Assembly: GCA_021018815.1 (NCBI GenBank)
Contig: JAITYX010000022.1
Coordinates: 310,001-374,000 of the forward strand
DNA length: 64,000 nucleotides
Direction: 5' to 3'
From: Talinum fruticosum
Lineage: Eukaryota > Streptophyta > Magnoliopsida > Caryophyllales > Talinaceae
Below, piece by piece: positions 11,346 to 24,600 of this stretch (its first letter is position 1; every line of letters starts with the position of its first letter). The notes under the pieces were generated by a model that saw nothing but the letters and a program-made list of their open reading frames with translations, had not been told where the DNA came from and searched no databases. The position numbers and the translations under genes were made by a program.

Positions 11346-14300
11346 CCTGAGGCGACAGGAAGAATCATGTTGCACACATCCGGGCGAGAGCCAACCATCT
11401 ACGTGATGGCGACCGTAATACAGACCTATTTCCACCACAGAGCACGAGCGAGACGCCGCCGCAATAACATTCATGGACTAGAGACCGGAGCCGGGAGTGG
11501 TGCACGAGACCGGGATACGATTGTGGAAACTATTACGGAGCACTTTAGTGGACTCTTTCGGTCCAGCGGCCCGGACCAAATATCCGAGGCCCTCGCTCAT
11601 CCGACCCCTAAAGTCACGCTCGAAATGAATGTGGAACTACAACGAAACCCGAGCAATGAAGAAATTCGTAAGGCTCTCTTTGATATGCACCCTTCTAAGG
11701 CCCGGGGCCGGATGGTTTTCATGCGATTTTCTACCAAAAACACTCGGGATATAGTGGGTTCGGATGTCCGCTTTTTGGTGAAACGGGCATGGAGTGGTGA
11801 CCTAGACTTAGGCAGCATAAACTTGACAAACGTGGTGCTGATACCGAAAGTAAAAGAACCCAAAACGTTACCCAGCTTCGGCCCATCTCTCTCGTAATGT
11901 CATCTACAAGATTCTGTCTAAAACCATGGCAAATCGGTTGAAATTACTCCTTCCCACAATTATCTCCGACTATCAAAGTGCTTTTGTGCCGAGCCGGTTG
12001 ATTACCGACAATGCTCTTATCGCCTTCGAATCCTTCCACTTCCCGAAACGAAGGACAAAAGGCAAACAGGGATTGTGTGCTATCAAACTGGACATGAGTA
12101 AGGCCTATGATCGTTTAGAGTGGGAGTTTCTACGGGCAACAATGGTGAAGTTGGGATTTGGATCCCATTGGATTGAGCTAGTGATGAGATGTTTATCGTC
12201 GGTGTCGTTTCGGTTCATAATCAATGGCCAACAACATGGCCTAGTTCGACCGGAACGTGGGCTTCGGCAAGGCGACCCTATTTCACCTTACCTCTTTATA
12301 CTTTGTGCTGATGTGTTCTCATCTCTTCTTCGACAAGCCGAAAGGGAGAAACAGATACATGGCATAGCGGTTTGTCGGAAAGCCCCAAAAATCTCTCATT
12401 TATTTTTCGTTGATGATAGTGTTCTTTTTATCAATGCCAATATTCAGGAATGCTCGCGAGTAGCTGAAATTATCGGCTTGTATGAAAGAGCATCCGACCA
12501 ACGAGTCAATTTTGATAAATCGAACATCGTCTACGATAAGAATGTTGCCCCCGCCATCAAAGACGATATATTGGTCATCCTCCACATGAATGAAGTGGAT
12601 CGACATGAAAAGTATTTGGGCCTTCCGACCATCATAGGCAAATCAAAGAAGGCGAGTGTTCTCGAGTCTCAAAGAACGGGTGTGGAAAAAACTCCAAGGG
12701 TGGAAAGAAAAACTCCTATCGAAACCAGGGAAGGAAATACTCATCAAAGTCGTAGCACAATCTATCCCCACTTACATGATGAGTATTTTTAAAATTCCGG
12801 ATCGTATCCTTGATGAAATCCAATCACTTATGGCTCGGTTTTGGCGGGGCAAATCCCGTGATACAAAGACTATGCATTGGAAATCTTGGGAGCAACTTTG
12901 CCATCCTAAAAGTCTTGGTGGGCTAGGTTTTCGGGACCTTAAGACCTTTAATACTCGCCCTCCTTGCTAAGCGGTCTTGGCGTTTGCTTACTGCAACTAA
13001 TTCACTTGCCCATCGGGTTTTCAAGGCCCGTTACTTCCCACGGACACAAGTTACAGTGGCGAACCGTGGCTGGGATCCGAGCTATACATGGCGGTCGCTT
13101 TGGGGGCCAAATCTTTACTTGTGGAGGGCTTACGCTGGAGGGTTGGCAATGGAAAATCTATTCAAGCATGGTCCGATAGATGGCTTCCTCCAGAATCCGA
13201 TTCGGGGATACCTCAACCTCCGACCCGAGCAGAGCTGGGGTGCTGGTAGCGGACCTTATTAATCCGAATACGGCGTCTCGGTGTGAATCATTAGTTCGGC
13301 GCACCTTTGCTCGCGGAGGACGCTAAGCTCATCTTGTCTCTACCTCTCGGCCACCAGCTTCCTCCGGACTCTCTCTACTCGGTGGCCTACTAAAGATGGA
13401 ATTTTCTCCGTCAAGTCTCGCGTCTTGGCTGGGAAAGGCTGGGTCATCTCGAGACACTCGTCAATGGCGAGTTCAAACCGGAAGCCGTTGGTGGAAGAGA
13501 TTATGGGTTGTTAGTAACCTACCCAAGCTAAACCACTTCTTATGGAGAGCCTCATGGGACTGTTTAGGAGTCAATGCCGAATTGAAACGTCGCCATATCA
13601 AAGAGGACGATGCATGCCCGCTATGTGCGGATCACTCGAAGACGTTGTTCCACGCTCTTTTGATTGTCCCTGGATCAGCCCGGTTTGGGAAAGCATGAAT
13701 CGACACAAGTTATTTCGGAGGCCCTTAGAACTACTATGCGGGACTCGTTTATGGTGGCTCATCAACAAAACAAACCACGATCGGTTTATAACCATTCGTT
13801 GCTACAACTTGGGCAATGTGGGCGGCCCGTAATGCAGGGGTATTTAATGGAGAAACACCAAACCGAGAAGTTATGGCCCATGGGTTTATTAAGCCGGCCG
13901 GTGATGCACAAGCCTACCGAGCGAGAGTGGACGCCCCCAACCACCGACGGAAACAATCACCTTATCCACTGGGAGCCACCACCTACCGGGATGGTCAAAG
14001 TCAACACCGATGCATATGTTGGAAAGGACTCGGTTATTGGTTTGGGTTTTTCCATAAGAGATGACACGAGCCGTTTTCGGCAATGGGCATCCGGCGTTCG
14101 AAGGTGGTTTGGAGTGTTGAAGTGGCGGAGGCGGCGGCCATCTTATTTGGGATATCCCAAGCTCGGATTCAAGGCTTCGTAACGTGGTTATTGAAAGCGA
14201 TTCATTATGCCTCATTTCCAAACTCCGATCTGGAAAAGGGGTAGATCTCCTGTGGATCTCATCCTCGAGGACATTAGACGCTTTGTTACTCACTTTAATG

Positions 14301-14485
14301 TTTTCTTGGCTAGTCATGTAAAAGGGGGAAATATCGTGGCCCATTTATTAGCTAGATCAATTCCGGAGAATGGTGCCGAACAAGTGTATTTGGACCACTT
14401 TCCCGAGGTGTCATTGCCCTCGGGAACTTGATTTAGATTAATGGATCCCCTTTTCCTTCAAAAATAAAAAAATAAAAAATAAAGT
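11346..14485 (+). pseudogene. L1-type LINE ORF2 remnant (RT, zinc-binding, RNase H), 5' truncated
   Basis: It begins in the linker after the lost endonuclease (RRQEES, then RARANHLRDGDRNT in a shifted frame). The RT spans about 11800-12560, with LITDNALIAFESFH, IKLDMSKAYDRLEWEFL, RFIINGQQHGLVRPERGLRQ and GDPISPYLFILCADV. The catalytic FADD motif is altered to FVDD. Next come [12 protein letters not shown] and [12 protein letters not shown] (12760-12950). The zinc-binding zf-RVT domain (LPKLNHFLWRA, CPLCADHSKTLFHAL) is at about 13510-13660, and an RNase H domain (VKVNTDAYVGKDSVIGLGF) at about 13990 onwards. Several frameshifts separate these blocks. The 3' end near 14440 is followed by an A-rich tail at 14459-14485. 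Confidence 0.88.
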
Positions 14486-15265
14486 TAAAAGTAAATTGAG
14501 CTGAGATGGTGAGAATGTTAATAGTTAAATGTGAGGCAAGGGGTTTAAATCCAAATACAAGCATTTTTTTTTTTTTTTTCAAAAATTAACTTCTTCTTTC
14601 ATACCTTATTTTCCACGACTCGCCGCTCTGCTTTGCCCCACGCTGCAGCGCTGCTCTGCTTTGTTGCCCCCACCACCGGACCGGCCCCGGGCCACCACCG
14701 CCGCCGCCGCCCGCCGTGCTGCTGTGCCTGCCTAGCCAGAGCCAGTGGCGGAGCGCCGGAGCCCTCCCTCTCCTCTCCCTCTCCACTCCCACACACATCT
14801 CTCTCTCTCTCTCCCAGCCAACAAACACACCGGAGGAGCCCCAAACGATTGCATTGCAGCACACCGCCGGCGCCGTCCACCGCCACTGCTAGCCACCCGC
14901 CCCGGTCGCCGTCCGCCACTGCCTCCTCTCCTATCCCGCACCACACTCTCTCTACTCTATCATTGATTCATTCCCAAATCTGTAAGTTTACAACTTTCAA
15001 ATTTTTTAATTTCAATATCAATTCAATTTAAGGTATAATTTGTGTGATGTTAGATTTAATTTCTTTAATTTTATCGTTAATTTATGTGATTTTATTGATT
15101 TTTCAATTTTATTTCATTCATTCTTTAGACCAATTTCACGATAGATTTTTGATTGTTTTTGTTTAATTTTTATTATAGGTTAAAATGCAATTATATTTCA
15201 AAAAGATAGCTACAGATCCCTATGAATATAAAAGATAGGTTTATGAATATAAAAGACCTATGTGA

Positions 15266-15332
15266 ATACTCCGAGCGTGTGGCTCGTTGAGTTTGTGTTG
15301 TTGATACTCCGAGCGTGTGCCTCGTTGAGTTT
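15266..15332. repeat. 38-bp tandem repeat, two copies
   Basis: ATACTCCGAGCGTGTG followed by SCTCGTTGAGTTT occurs at 15266 and again at 15304, with one mismatch over 29 bases. It lies inside the right arm of the hAT-like element. Confidence 0.8.
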
Positions 15333-15609
15333 ATGAATGTGTTCCGTGTAGGGTTAAGGCTTTAAGCCTATGGGATTAGCCATATTATAGAGGAAATTCT
15401 GCCGAAATTTTTACTTGTGTACACTATTATTTAGTTTATTTCGACCCCTTTCCGTAAATTCCTGGGTCCGTCACTGGTATGCACCAATGAAGTTGGGCAG
15501 TGGACTATGCTTGAGATGCTATGCAGTTTTTGGTCCTGTGTAATTGAGCTTCAGATTTTTGTGCTCACAAGTCATCACCTTTAATGTGCATCAGACAATT
15601 GGTGTCGGC

Positions 15610-15633
15610 ATGATTCTATGGCAGGTTCTTTGA
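15610..15633 (+). promoter_or_regulatory. Short uORF overlapping the exonuclease start codon
   Basis: ATG at 15610 opens a 7-codon frame ending in TGA at 15631-15633. It overlaps the main ATG at 15618 in another frame. If the transcript includes it, scanning ribosomes meet it first, which could lower translation of the main frame. Inferred from sequence only. Confidence 0.4.
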
Positions 15634-18600
15634 CATCCTGTCGTCACATTTGCTCATGGTTGGCCGGCTGCTTAGGAAAGAAGTCATTACTCATGCACAG
15701 GGTTGGCAGAAACTTGTGCAACTTCAACAGACTTCAAGTAATCAATCCCATTTCATTTTGTCATGTCCAGGTAATCTATCCCTATTATTGTTCTGGGTTT
15801 GCTCCACAGAATCTGCATTTTGTTTTGTATACCATTTTCCATTTTCTGTAAGCTTGTCTATGTGGAAATTTCTGGTGTACCTTGCTGATCCCTATCCATG
15901 TTACTAGCTAAAAAACACCTTCATGAGGCATTTTTCATATACCATTTTGTTATGAGATGCTACCTAGTTTGATTAAGGGAACGATAGTTGGAAATTCACT
16001 AGCAAATGTTGCTAACCTTCACCTCTCTTCCCTTCTTGACAACACAAGATCTTCATCTTGAGATATTGGTCTTCTGTGGAATTCTATTTGGAATTCTTCT
16101 GCCTATTGAAAGTGCGCTCTTTTGTGTTGGAAGCTTCCCAAGGCAAGATCCTAACTTGTGAATTGTGATAACTTATAAAAGATTTGTAAAATTTTGGTCA
16201 ATAGGTGCTCGTGCTTCATGTGCAAAGGGGACTAGAACCACAGAGAGTTACTCCAGTGCCTGATTCCTAGAAGCATTTGGGAGTTAGCTTTGAGTTGTTT
16301 GGGCCCTCCTTGGGTGGTGCCCAGTTTCATTAGGCATCAAGTACTGGCTTTGGAAGATATTTTTTGGAAGGAAGGTCACATGTAGAGTTTTCTGAGCCAT
16401 TCCCTAAACTATCTTTTGGTTGATAATTTGAATGGAGAAGATATAATTTTGGAAGGAAGATTATATATAAAGTTGTAGTCATGCCAGAAGATAAAGTTTC
16501 ATTCTCCATCAATCTTTCCAATGCTTTGTGATGAAAGCACTGAGCAACCACAGTAGTAGATCCTTTCCACGAGTCATTGATCAATTGAAAAACTTGCAGT
16601 TCTTTCTTTGGTTTTTATAATGCTCTCATGATTAACGTGGAAACATTGTCTTTGCAATTCTTTTGTAGGGGTAAGGTTGCATAAAAATGATACATTCACA
16701 CCTCCATCCTCAAGGGACTTTGGGGTGATGGTGTTCTCACAACTAATATCTTAGTGCTGAACACTAATTATTGACTAACTAGGGCCCCTTTCTCCTTTTA
16801 GGCTTTCGCTTCAGTGATTTTGATTCTCAAATGTTTGTGAATGATCTATCTTCAAAATAATAAGACTTTCTCTTTGGTGTCTGAAAATGTTATAATAAGA
16901 CTTTCTCTTTGGTGTCTGAAAATGTTATCCACTAAGTGATATAACTTTCAAGTTCAATAAAAGTAAAGATCTTATGTGCACTATTATAGCCAAAAAGAGC
17001 TAATTTTCCACTGGAGATTATTTGAAAACCTTGACATTTCATGATGATCAACCCTTTCTTCTTGGACCTTTGACTTTTGAGCCTACAATGTCTCCAGAGT
17101 TTTGGAAAGTATTTAGCTTTTGCTTCTTATTCTTGCATTTCTTCTTATATCTTTTTTCAGGGTTTTGCCAAGTCATCTCAAAGTTTAGAAAGAGATGCTA
17201 GATTTCCCTCTGTTTCTTCTCATAGCAATGTGGAAACTCCCTCAGAGAGTGCACAGAGGATTGGACAGTGCTTGTTTGTTAATCCTGTGAATTCCACTGG
17301 AACAGCAGTAGATAAATCTCCTTCCAATGGTAGAGTGATGCTCATTGATGGGACAGCTGTGATTTACAGAGCCTATTACAAGCTTTTAGGTACAGCTCCT
17401 GCTGTAATTTAGACCTTGACTGTTGCATCACTTAAAAGTAATTTTGAGAATATAAATCTGCTAAGGGATAGTTTATGTCTCCATGATTGTGTATCTATTA
17501 GAACATAATTTACATTTCATTTCATCTTTTGAACAGCGAAATTGCACCACGGTTATCTCTCACATGCTGATGGCAATGGAGACTGGGTGATGACAATATT
17601 CACAGCTTTATCTCTTGTAAGTAACTCCTCCAACCATGCCCCCTACTAAAAAGATATAAGGATTCGAGAAGTGCCTTCTCTGCTTACAAATTAATTTTTT
17701 ACGTTAAATTTATTAGTGTTCTCATCACAACTTAGTTGATTCAAGTATTTTTTATATGTAGAGGGATTTTTTCCCAATCAATTAGAAAAGAGATCGTCTT
17801 TGATTTCAAAAACCAAGAGTCCTCAAAGATTGACTGAATAAAACAAACTTATGTGCTAATCATGTTGAATATTTGTCAAAGGAGGTATCAGAAAATGGTA
17901 CCCAGTGGAAGTGAGGCTAGGAAAACAACCTGATCTTATTGGAAACACGATCTGTAACCTTGCTACTGATAACTTTGTGCCAAACAGAATAGGCTTCAAA
18001 AGGAACTATCAAATCAAGTTCTTTGCTAAGAGAATGCTGTCAGAGATCAGCCTTCTAAACCATGGCCCTCCCTCTCTTCCCAAGGTTCGCAGACTATTTC
18101 TAACTAACTTAGTGACCATTTGTCTCCTTAGTCTAATTCATCACAATTGATGATCCTGATAACGCCATGATTTTTGGCTGTCCCTTGTCTCAATTTACAA
18201 AAATCATAAGCTGCAACGATGCTGTTCTTTTTATTTTTGTCCCCTGCTGCTGCCCCATGTCTTTTTACTACTTTACAGTTACCCTTCGATCGTGTATTTG
18301 GCCCTGGAAACCTAGGTTTTTATTTCTCTAACTCTGTAAGTTTGGTGTTATCGTTGTCATTCTGCTCTCTCTCTCTCTCCTCTCTCTAAGCTCTGTGTGT
18401 GCCCATGCGCGTGCGCGTCTGGGGTTTGGTTGGTGAATTCTTATTGTTGCTTCTTCTTCTTCTTCTTCTTTTGTGGGGTGTTTGTTTGTTTATAAGAGTC
18501 TTCCTACTCTCATCCATTGTCCCCTCCCGCTGCAAATTGATTTTGCTCACTTCTAACCTTCTGATTTCTGCATGGATGAAATTGTTTCTTGTGCAGATAA

Positions 18601-21600
18601 TTGATGTGCTCGAGTTCGTTCCTTCTCATGTTGCGGTAAGATTTTATTGTATTGTTTACTTATTCAGGTTCTACTGATTGTTATGAGAGATATTTCCTTT
18701 ATTTTCTTGTTTCTATTAACTGATCAAATGCATAGCTAGCATTCCACAAAAGACTGTATACATCCAAAATACAAACTATTCACATAGCTGGTCACATCAA
18801 TAGAACCACATCAGTGGAAGAAGAGCAAAAGTTCCCGGTTTCCCAAAATTTAGAGTCTTCATGAACTCTCTTTTCCCCAAAGCTGATCGAACTTGTATTA
18901 TGTAAAGCCTATATGGGGGCGAGCACACTTAATCTCTGCTTAGTGTTAAAATATTTAAGTGGTAGTGATGCTTGGAACTTAATAGGTGCAAGGTTCATAG
19001 GCATCCACAACTTCAGAATTCAACTCATTAGTTCTCCGAGTTGTCGTGGGCCATTTTAATTGGAAAATTTGAGAGGTGGATTATTTCGACGGTTTCTTGA
19101 TACTACGCCAATTGTTTAGAAAAATGTTTAGAATTTTCCTTGCCGTAGGCTGCTAATCTTATCATATCGCAGAACTTTCATTATATTTTACCTTTAATTA
19201 CATTATAAAAGCGACATATTAAAAGGGAGGGGAATTGATATAGAGGAAATGATAATGATCAGCAGAAGAATAGTGTAGAAAGTGTTCTAGTGGAAGTCAA
19301 TGCTAGGGTCCATTATATTACATTAGTAAACTATCATTTGAAGTCCAAATTCACCAGATAGGTCACTGCAATTTCATAAACTATCTTTTGCTACAAGAGA
19401 AAGGATTGGCAAAATGCAAATATCTCCTTGTCCATTGTTGTTGGGTTTCTTTTGTATTTGTGTTTGGTTTAACTGAGCAATGTCAAAAATGTTTGGGTGG
19501 CTTAAAAAGAAAGATGAAGAAGAGTTGGGATCTGGAAGATGATTTCCTTGGATACCTAGTGGAGTATATCGAAAGAAAGGAATCAAGAAATTTTTTGGCA
19601 AAGTTATCTGTTTTCATGAGTTTGAACTTCATTCCTTAGAATATTTTAGTCATTGGTCAGATTGATTAATGGGACCGCATGTAAGGATTCTAAAGTGATA
19701 GTGAATGAATATTTTTTGGCACGAATAGATTTTTGCTTATGGATATGGAGACTAAGAGAAGGAAGCGGAAAAGAAAAGGCACTGACGGCTTTAGAGTTAT
19801 ATGGTGTAATCCAACAAGAATGCGACTATGTAGTCCGAGATGATTGAAGCAGATACGCCATGGTACCAAGAAGGGAATGCAAATGCAATGGTACATTACA
19901 TTCGTTGCTCAGCCTTGGAAATTGTAGGAGCCTAGAGGGAGTTTTATTATTAAAAATCAAACTAGTTTGGTGGTGGAATAATGAATTGAAGGCAAAAGGG
20001 AAGGAAAAACAAGATTAGAGATTAAGGATAGGGACAAAGAGGTGTTCAAGACATCTAAGGAAACGAGAACGACGGATGTTGGAAATGTAAGATACAACAA
20101 GAATGACGGTGGTAAAATTCTGGTGGAGGAAGCTAACATAGAGGAGATATGACAACATTCGTTTTATAAATTTTTAAAGTCAAGGACATTAGGAATTACT
20201 AATGTTGTGAACAAGAGCGTTGCCAACGTTATAAACATCAGGTTCAATTGTTGTGTCAACAAAGATGAGATTGTTGAGGCATTAAGAAAAATGGAGTCCG
20301 GATATGCAATTAGTTTAGATGAAAATGCTTGGCAAAAGAAAGGCTTAATTAGTTAACTAGATTATCTAAGGCCTTTGTTTCACTGGTGCAAACTGCTTAC
20401 TGGTTCTTACTGGAGACCTCTAACTGTTATCGCTGTTTACGCTGTGTTACACATATATTTACTGCTCCTTGCCGCTTACCGCTAGACCTTACCATTCCTT
20501 ACCCACTCTCGCTGGTTCTTGTCACTGAGATGAGCAGGACCGCGAAGATGCTACAATAGTGGAGAATTAGTACAATTTATGAGAAGAGGTTAAGGAGGGG
20601 CAAAGGCAATTCACTTTATAAGAAGGCTTATGGAATCTTACAAAGATAGGAAAGTCCCAAAGGATTTGCACATAGTGTTCATTGACTTAGAAAAGGCATA
20701 CGAAAGAGTGCCTAAGGAGGTGTTATGGAGTTGCTTGGAAGAAAAATGTACATATTACTTACAAAGTTATATCCTAGTTGTTCAAAAATATGTAGGAGGC
20801 GGTGAGGATAAGTATAAGGACATTAGGAAGAGACTCAGAAGATCTTATTGAAATTGGGTGTCGAGGACACCTGGATTTGAACCGATGAAACCTAGATTTG
20901 AATTTGGACTGACTTTGTAATGGTACGTTTGAGGATTCATTGTCCCATATGTTTTACTCTTTCTTATATTTTCCATTATCTTGGAGAAAACGCTGTATTT
21001 CTTGAATAATAACTAACAGATATATGATGTGAAATTTATTATGAGCATTATATATTCTCATAATTTAAGTGAGACTTGTATGATAATTAGGTATTATGCT
21101 TGATGCACTGTAAGAAAGGGAAGACGATTGTTATGTTTGATTTACCTCCATCATGGCTCATAGTCGCTGTTACCTGACTTGCTTGTTCATTAAATTTTGT
21201 GCAGGTGGTGTTTGACCATATTGGTGAGATCCCTCTTCAGCATTTTGAGCCTTCAGCTGTAACTTGTTCTTTGGTTAAGTACTGGTTGATTGTATGTTCC
21301 CATGTTTGGCTTTCACAATTTCAAATCTTCGCTGAGAACATTTGGGCATTATGATTTTGTGCATCTGGAAATTCTTGACTGTGCTGTCATCTTCTTGAGC
21401 TGGATGATGGTTGTCATCCAATAGATTGGAATATTCAGATAGCATTGCTACTTAATATATATGTGTCTAAAAGTCCACGTCCTGTACTGTCCTTATTGCA
21501 GTTTTCATTTAGAGATCAAAATCCCTTGTTTGGTGAAGCGTTTTGCTTGGATGGTGGGTTTAGATGGGTTTGATATAAATGGAAATATGCAAGCCCAGAG

Positions 21601-24600
21601 ATTAAGTAGAGCAAGTTCCCCTGATTTGGAAGTCTAAAGCTGCCAAGAAAGCATGCTTTTTTGCTTGGTGGGGGCCACTAAAGGAAAGATCCCATCTGAG
21701 GACATGCTTAAAAGAAGAAATTTTAACTGACCCTTTAGATGTTTTATGTGCCTTGAGGAGGAAGAAACGGTGGACCACCTCTTTATTGATAGCCATTGGG
21801 TATCATCACTTTGTCATTTATCTCTTTCCTTGATGGGTGTAAGTTGCATTCAACCCTTATTTGTCAAAGATGTGGGGAGTTTGGTTTTTGGTCTTTGGCC
21901 TAGCAGGATTTCGAGCTCTACTTTTTAAGAATCTTATATAGTTGGAGTCACATGCTTAGTAGTGGAACAAATTTGAGCTTTTTGGATTTTGTCGATAATA
22001 TTTTGCATGAGAGCTTCAGGGCTTGCTGATTTTTGTAGTTGCCTTTTTGTACATGGGTGTCATCCCCTTGGTGTCAGTTTGTGCAATTTCTGGTTACTTA
22101 TCAAAAAATAGAGCAAGTTCCCCTGATGTATTTTAGGGCAACATAGGAGTAAAATGTTCCTTTTTGGCATTCCCATTGAGCCTTTGGTTCGAGTCAAATT
22201 GTGGAACGATTGACTATTATAGAGTGCACAATCATATTGTCTTAGTGCCAAGTGTTTTAGGCTTTACTTCAGTTTCATGTGTTGAAGGGCTCTCTCTGGG
22301 GTTTCTTTGTTGTTCTGGAAGCTGGATTGTCTCACCATCTTGAGCAGATAGTTAGTTATTGGAGGCTACAATATTTCCTCTTGTATTATGTTTCTTAAGG
22401 AATGTTTTCTCTGTATCTAAAGGGGATACAGTGGTAATAGTTTAGCTATCCAATGACTGGGAATAATTGGTTAGCTGGGCCATTGATGATGTGGTCCAGC
22501 TTTTGAATGCAAGGGAGTCATCCAACATTGAAAGGAAGTCCTAAACACACCTGATGGAATCCATTATTTTGCTTTGAATAAAGACTTGAAGTCATGTTAT
22601 GCTGCACTACAGACTTGAGAAAACACTTTCAACTAATGCCTATGTCTCAGTTCTTTTCCACACGTAGGAGGGATTTGTTGTGCATATTCAAGGTTGTATA
22701 CTTTATTGCTGTTGTTAGGAAGTAATCAAACAGAGCTGCTTACCTGTTACTTGGAGTTGGATGGGGACCTTAGTAAATTGTCATCCCGACATGAGAGGAA
22801 TGATATGCAATGTGTTCAGTTGTCTTTAGCTTCATGATTCTCTTGAAGGGTCAGTGTATGCATGAAATGCATGTGTTTTAGCCCAGCAGAAGGTTTGAGA
22901 GCGTTTCTGTGAGCCTGCAACCAGAATATGCAGAAGAAAGATTGATCAAGCTATCGAAGACATCTATCTATCTGATATGTATAATGATTGAACTGCTAAC
23001 TGTCGGTTAACTTGTAGTTCTATTCTCTAGGAACTGGTCTAAGGACACCAAACTTGAAGGGAGGCAAATTCTTGTGTTTAGAGAGTGTAATGATAGATAT
23101 AATTGTTTATAAGCTGTAGAAACTCCTTAGCGTTTTACCTGTATTATGAATGTTTTGTAAAATGCTTTACTGAAAGGTGATACCTGATCATAGTTGAGTT
23201 TTTGAGTTGATTTGATTAGCCTTCAGCTTTTGGAAGCAACTCCTGCTGGCTTCTTGGGCCATTTAGGATGTAATGCTAGCAATTTTTGATAGAAGACCTT
23301 TCTGGTTTCAGGAATTACATCTATTTCATCAAAAGAAAGTGTAATGTCCAAAGGTATGTTGTTTTCCTTTATGTCTTCTTGTTTTATTTTTCGTCGCCTA
23401 ATTTAGGGAGGGGAGAGCGGAATGGGATGGTAGAAGAGCAAAGAGATAATAGAAAATTTGCTGGTTCCTTGATCAAAAGCTTATTTGTCTTATCAAAGTG
23501 CCAACTTCTTGAGCGCCGAAATTTTTTGACATTGATCTTCAGATTCTAGTATTTTTTTGTTCAGTATTGAAGTTGGTGGGATACTGCTGCCTATCAGTGG
23601 ATTTTGTTTGGTTTTATAATTTAGCAAGTGAAATCTAAATATGTCTGTTTTGTACTCGAATTTACCTGACTTAGCATGGAAAGTAAAAGTTTCAGTTAAC
23701 TTGATCTTGTACTGATTATTGCCTGTATATACTATTTTCATGGATGAATAGGCGTTGTTACCTGGTAATGCTTGGCTTATTTTTGAACAAGCTTTAGTAA
23801 TCATCTCTTTGCTCCCCTCAGGCGTGAGGTGGGGGAGTGTCTTAGGCCATCATAATTGGCCATCCTACATTGGTTTTTTCTCCTTTTTGGTCTCATTCAA
23901 AATTTTTTGCAGATTTCTGACACTTGGCGGGGAGATATACTCAGTAAAATTGTTTGTTTGATTTTTGTTGTCTGGCTTTGCTGTAGATGAGATAACAAAG
24001 CTGTTGGCTGTGTTTATAATGGGAGAAGAGAAGTAGGATTTCTTCTGTGCATTGGCAGATTTCTCAATTTGCGCGGCTTACTTTTCTTTTGTTGGACTGA
24101 TGTCTTGTGATGGAGTTTAATTTGCCTTGGTGTACTGAACGTGGAAGTTGGACATATTCAAATCTTAAATTACGACATCTTTTGCCGTACTGTTTCATGG
24201 CAAGAATCTGTGATGTAGAGACTGGATTTGTACATTTGAGTGGAAATACCAAGAAAATTATCTTTGTAGATGTCGTATGGCTTTTTGTTAATGAAATTTC
24301 CCTTTCTATGTATAAAAAAAAATCCACAATGTAAGTGACAGTGCCTTTGAAGCTTGTTTTACTGGAGCCTTCATCTTAATGTTCGATAAATTTCTTTTTG
24401 ATGGTATTTGCATACTTCTTTGAAGGTATAAATTTTCGTCATACCATGTATCCATCTTATAAGAGCAACCGTGGTCCTACGCCAGATACTGTGATTCAAG
24501 GGCTCCAATATCTAAAGGCATCCATCAAGGCTATGGCCATTAAAGTAATTGAGGTAACGAAGCCAAATCTGCAGCTATGCATTTAGTTTTGTTGCTTATC

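Larger units (their letters stand above)
11296..15476. mobile_element. hAT-like composite element (4.18 kb) with 8-bp TSD, carrying a LINE
   Basis: The 8-mer GTATGCAC occurs at 11288-11295 and again at 15477-15484. Between them the ends are imperfect inverted repeats: left CGGGGACGGACCCA, right (reverse complemented) CAGTGACGGACCCA, 12 of 14 matching. An 8-bp TSD with short TIRs fits the hAT superfamily. The left end holds two copies of GGGGACGGACCCACCG (11297-11312 and 11322-11337), typical of sub-terminal repeats. Inside lie a decayed LINE (about 11346-14485) and a GC-rich, CT-rich leader-like segment (14600-14960) followed by a plausible splice donor (AATCT|GTAAGT at about 14983). No hAT transposase is seen, so the element is non-autonomous or gutted. 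Confidence 0.6.

Noticed and set aside
14586..15031. Overlapping GC-rich open frames on both strands
   Set aside because: Composition-driven (Pro/Ala/Gly/Arg-rich) in several frames at once, with no domain; interpreted as transposon leader sequence.
14739..15476. A shorter hAT-like element starting at CAGTGGCGGAG (14740) and ending at 15476
   Set aside because: The left motif resembles the right TIR, but its flank does not match the 8 bp after 15476, whereas GTATGCAC at 11288 matches perfectly. The larger element is preferred.
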